Source: Thermogutta sp. (GTDB taxonomy: Bacteria > Planctomycetota > Planctomycetia > Pirellulales > Thermoguttaceae). Taken from it: a stretch of DNA of 8,131 nucleotides. Position 1 is the stretch's first letter. Every line of letters begins with the position of its first letter. Shown in pieces: positions 5,673 to 8,131 of this stretch. The position numbers were made by a program, and so were the translations under genes. Under the pieces are notes generated by a model that searched no databases, was not told the DNA's origin, and was given only the letters and a program-made list of their open reading frames with translations. The stretch is taken from contig NZ_JACIYL010000126.1 in the NCBI RefSeq assembly GCF_014359955.1, positions 1 through 8,131 on the forward strand, written 5' to 3'.

Positions 5673-6521
5673 ATGAAAACCCTCATGATCAGAATTTTAT
5701 CCAACATCTTTGCGTTCCTCGGATTAATGCTCGCCGGTGCAGGGGGGCGTGGCGCGGAGTTCCCTGAACATCCGCTGTCCAGCGACTACAGGCGAGCGGC
5801 TGATGAATTGGCGGAAGCTCTGCAGGATGCAAAGCCAAAAGTCCAAGAGTCGCTTCTGATTGAAGCCATCGAACGCGCCGCGGCTTGTTTGCCGTCGGAC
5901 TCGTATATCGCCGCACGATTGCGGAACTTGAAAAGCCGAATGGCCGCCGGCGGTGATCACTCCGAAATCCTCTCCGCACTGCAAAACATTGTTGAGGACC
6001 TGCGATTCCGTCCTTTAGCGGAGGCCGATTTGCCGGTTGGATTTCCACCGTGCACTCCTGTGGGTGAGGTGGAGGTCAAGCGATACCCCGGCTATCGGGC
6101 GGCGGTTACCCGCAACAACGGCACGGCATTCTGGCGACTTTTTGCTCACATCAAAAAGAACAATGTGGCCATGACAGCGCCAGTGGAGATGACCCTCGAA
6201 GAAAACGGGCAACGGCCGGTCCTCATGGCTTTTCTTTATGAACGGCCGGATCAGGGCACTGCCGGCGAGGACGGTACCGTGGAGGTCCGCGATTTACCAG
6301 GCGGTTGGTTCGTGAGTACCGGCATCAGAGGCCCCCGATCGAATCAGGCCCTCCAGCTTGCCCGGCAGCGCGTGGAAGAGTGGGTGGGGCATCACGGGGA
6401 TAAATGGGAGATCGCAGGACCACCACGGCTTTTGGGTTACAACAGCCCCTTCATACCACGCGACAAATACTACTGGGAGTACCAGGTACCGGTGCGCGAA
6501 AAGTCATCAGCCGATAACTGA
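5673..6521 (+). CDS. Secreted SOUL/HBP-family heme- or tetrapyrrole-binding protein with N-terminal helical extension
   Basis: Exported protein of 282 residues whose C-terminal half (~131-274) is a SOUL domain, a family known for binding heme and other tetrapyrroles. Family marks are V-E-V-K-R-Y-P-G-Y (133-141), F-W-R-L-F-A-H-I-K-K-N-N-V-A-M-T-A-P-V (153-171), the G-W-F-V-S region (211-215) and L-G-Y-N-S-P-F followed by Y-Y-W-E-Y near the end. An N-terminal signal peptide (basic start, hydrophobic ~8-22, probable cleavage near G-A28|E-F) sends it across the membrane. Residues ~30-120 are a charged, probably helical segment not part of the usual SOUL domain. The start ATG 5673 is chosen because GAGGTG (5659-5664) lies eight bases upstream; a TTG at 5646 is open but lacks a ribosome site and would lengthen the leader. 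It follows the fasciclin gene on the same strand, 168 bases away. The ligand is not predictable from sequence. Confidence 0.9.
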   Translation: MKTLMIRILSNIFAFLGLMLAGAGGRGAEFPEHPLSSDYRRAADELAEALQDAKPKVQESLLIEAIERAAACLPSDSYIAARLRNLKSRMAAGGDHSEILSALQNIVEDLRFRPLAEADLPVGFPPCTPVGEVEVKRYPGYRAAVTRNNGTAFWRLFAHIKKNNVAMTAPVEMTLEENGQRPVLMAFLYERPDQGTAGEDGTVEVRDLPGGWFVSTGIRGPRSNQALQLARQRVEEWVGHHGDKWEIAGPPRLLGYNSPFIPRDKYYWEYQVPVREKSSADN

Positions 6522-6570
6522 GGGGGTTCCCGGCTTTTGTATCCACACTGACTCCATTTTGAAAGACACA

Positions 6571-6600
6571 AACCTGGGGACAAACCGCTGTCCCCAGGTT
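6571..6600. terminator. Bidirectional terminator between SOUL and leuB-like genes
   Basis: AACCTGGGGACA (6571-6582) and TGTCCCCAGGTT (6589-6600) form a perfect 12-bp stem with a six-base loop in the 136-base gap between convergent genes. On the minus strand the stem is followed by a T-rich stretch (TTTGTGTCTTTC when read with the last stem bases), the better terminator for the leuB-like gene. On the plus strand it is followed by CGTTGTTC, adequate for the SOUL gene. Confidence 0.75.
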
Positions 6601-6657
6601 CGTTGTTCAAATTTGGCAAGAAGCGTGTTTACGCTGCGCTGATGTTACGGCTTTCAC

Positions 6658-7740
6658 TCACACCTGGTGCAGGGCCTCCACGACCAGGTCGCCGACCTGC
6701 GAGGTGGTGTAACCCATCTTTCCCGCGGCCTGGCTTTTCATCTTTGTGCCTGTCACAATCTGGATGGCCTTGTTGACCCGTTCCGCTGCTCGGTCGTGGC
6801 CGGTGTGTTCGAGGAGCATCCCGGCGGCCGCGATGGCTGCAATCGGGTTGATCATGCCTTTGCCGGTGTACTTGGGAGCACTGCCACCCATCGGTTCGAA
6901 CATGCTTGTGCCGCCCGGTTCGGGATTGATGTTGGCTCCTGCTGCAACCCCCATTCCTCCCTGGATGATAGCGGCCAGGTCCGTGATGATGTCCCCGAAC
7001 ATGTTCGTCGTCACAATGACGTCGTAATACTCGGGGTTCTTGACCATCCACATGCAGCATGCATCGACGTGGTTGTAGTCGGTTTGAATGTCGGGATATT
7101 CCCGGGCCACTTCCTGGAAGGTGCGCCACCAGAGGTCGTGCCCGTATGTCAACACGTTTGTTTTGGCGACCAGAGTGAGCCGCTTCTTTTTGTTGCGTTT
7201 GCGGGTGTATTCGAAGGCCCAGCGGATGCACCGCTCACAACCCTTGCGGGTGTAAATGGCAGTCTGGATCGCTACCTCGTCGGGAGTTCCCTTTTTCAGG
7301 AAACCACCGATACCGGCGTAAAGGTCTTCTGTATTTTCTCGCACCACCACAAAGTCGATATCGTCGGGGCCCTTGCCCGCTAGCGGTGTTTCCACCCCGG
7401 GGTAAAGTTTCACCGGGCGGAGGTTGATGTACTGGTCGAATCGGAATCGCAACTGCAGGAGAAGCCCACGTTCGAGGATCCCCGGAGGCACGTCGGGATG
7501 ACCGATGGCCCCCAGGAGAATGGCGGGAAAGGTTTTCAGCTCCTGAAAAACGTCCTCCGGAAGGACCTCTCCCGTTCGCAGGTAGCGCTCGCCTCCCAGA
7601 TCAAATTCGCGAAGTTCGAGCTGGATGCCCTCGAGTTGGGCCACTGCTTTCAACACCTTAACAGCCTCGGCCACCACTTCGGGGCCCGTCCCATCGCCGC
7701 CGATGACCGCCACTCGCAACGGGTTGATTGGATTCGTCAT
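6658..7740 (-). CDS. Isopropylmalate/isocitrate dehydrogenase-family enzyme (LeuB-like)
   Basis: NAD(P)-dependent oxidative decarboxylase of a beta-hydroxyacid, most likely 3-isopropylmalate in leucine synthesis. Its 360 residues match the family length. Conserved residues are G-D-G-T-G-P-E (15-21), R98 and R108 (L-R-F-R, N-L-R-P), R134-E-N-T-E with Y141, K193 (A-K-T-N), D226, and D250 and D254 (F-G-D-I-I-T-D). Two features depart from classical LeuB. The R-E-N-T-E-D-L-Y and F-D-Q-Y-I-N-L-R-P segments resemble the tartrate/D-malate/isocitrate branches. The cofactor loop reads M-G-G-S-A-P-K290-Y291 where classical LeuB has H-G-S-A-P-D-I, and Lys-Tyr is the pair seen in NADP-using isocitrate dehydrogenase. 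Substrate and cofactor are therefore uncertain, and no leu symbol is given. AAGGA (reverse strand, 7747-7751) lies six bases before the ATG. It is transcribed alone toward a shared terminator. Confidence 0.9.
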   Translation of the reverse strand: MTNPINPLRVAVIGGDGTGPEVVAEAVKVLKAVAQLEGIQLELREFDLGGERYLRTGEVLPEDVFQELKTFPAILLGAIGHPDVPPGILERGLLLQLRFRFDQYINLRPVKLYPGVETPLAGKGPDDIDFVVVRENTEDLYAGIGGFLKKGTPDEVAIQTAIYTRKGCERCIRWAFEYTRKRNKKKRLTLVAKTNVLTYGHDLWWRTFQEVAREYPDIQTDYNHVDACCMWMVKNPEYYDVIVTTNMFGDIITDLAAIIQGGMGVAAGANINPEPGGTSMFEPMGGSAPKYTGKGMINPIAAIAAAGMLLEHTGHDRAAERVNKAIQIVTGTKMKSQAAGKMGYTTSQVGDLVVEALHQV

Positions 7741-8131
7741 AGGTTGTCCTTCCGGCCAAACTCAGTTGTCTGTCGAATTGCACCGCGAACCGTCGATTTT
7801 AAATAAGAGCCGAAAAAGAGAAAAGTCACTCGTCCGCGTCGGCGAAGTTCACCCACCGTGGAGGCGGATAGCAAGGTGGGGCCGATTCATGAATTGCCCC
7901 TCCAACAGGCCTGGCTTTGGGTGTTTCACGGATGTTAACAAGTCCACATGGAGCAGGCTGGCGTCGCCATCGGCCGAAGAGCGAACGATTCGGCGGGCCT
8001 TTGCCGGCTGACGACCATTGTTCGAACTGACCTGATAACATGGATCGACTGAGGCCCCTGGGGTGAGTTCACTCGGGGACCCGCTGTGGTCGCGGTCAGT
8101 CCAAAGCCCGTGAATTCCAGGCTGGAACCTC
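7741..8131. other. Right-end stretch without a supported gene; probable leuB-like promoter
   Basis: The first ~110 bases read, on the minus strand, as the upstream region of the leuB-like gene, with its AAGGA ribosome site and an A+T-rich block (7798-7825) that could hold the promoter; candidates there match consensus poorly. From ~7850 to the edge several frames are open on the minus strand, including one open from the edge to a stop at 7849-7851 (93 residues), but none shows a recognisable motif or domain. Small inverted repeats such as GAGT-TC-ACTC at about 8064-8073 are unremarkable. I see no tRNA, repeat array or mobile element. Confidence 0.5.

Noticed and set aside
8020..8027. GTTCGAAC resembling a tRNA T-loop
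   Set aside because: The flanking bases do not form a T-stem, and no acceptor, D- or anticodon arm is found upstream.
7826..8041. Minus-strand ORF of 71 codons upstream of the leuB-like gene
   Set aside because: Low-complexity composition, no ribosome site seen, overlaps other open frames in a non-coding-looking stretch.
7849..8130. Minus-strand frame open from the right edge to a stop at 7849-7851 (93 residues)
   Set aside because: Could be the 3' end of a gene starting outside the window, but no motif is visible, and an overlapping minus-strand frame is also open for most of the same stretch. Not enough to call.

Overview
The window carries seven protein-coding genes on both strands, with moderately high G+C and mostly single-gene transcription units. 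The gene types suggest a free-living, probably heterotrophic Gram-negative-like bacterium. They are a HisN-type phosphatase, an atypical LeuB-family dehydrogenase with an M-G-G-S-A-P-K-Y loop, a sigma-54 activator paired with a six-helix membrane kinase, a secreted FAS1 protein and a SOUL protein. My best guess is a member of the Planctomycetota; this rests on gene style alone and is not proven.

Layout, left to right: (1) the left edge cuts a minus-strand histidinol-phosphatase (hisN-like; N-terminal 238 residues visible). (2) A 304-base divergent spacer with a strong leader hairpin precedes a plus-strand two-component pair: a membrane histidine kinase (1021-2316) and a sigma-54-dependent response regulator (2378-3730). 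(3) Convergent to this pair is a MerR/LitR/CarH-like regulator with a B12-binding-type C-terminus (3772-4698, minus). (4) A 269-base divergent region between that regulator and a secreted fasciclin protein (4968-5504, plus) is dense with signals: two copies of a TGAACGA double box, one extended into a perfect inverted repeat, a separate 17-bp palindrome, a -10-like TATAAA, a leader hairpin and a strong Shine-Dalgarno sequence. (5) Two stem-loops separate the fasciclin gene from a secreted SOUL-domain protein (5673-6521, plus). (6) A perfect 12-bp stem terminator lies between that gene and a convergent isopropylmalate/isocitrate dehydrogenase-family gene (6658-7740, minus). (7) The last 391 bases hold the probable leuB-like promoter and no gene I can support.

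The most interesting unit is the regulator-fasciclin-SOUL segment. The regulator belongs to the B12-dependent photoreceptor family, but the residues expected to hold cobalamin and sense light are largely replaced. The paired boxes lie at its own start codon and just downstream of the probable fasciclin promoter, which suggests autoregulation plus control of a secreted-protein module. A second theme is active-site substitution in the two-component pair: the kinase has Gln after its phospho-accepting His, and the activator lacks both members of the Asn/Glu 'glutamate switch'. Both remain intact reading frames with their other motifs conserved, so they look like a divergent subfamily and not decayed genes.
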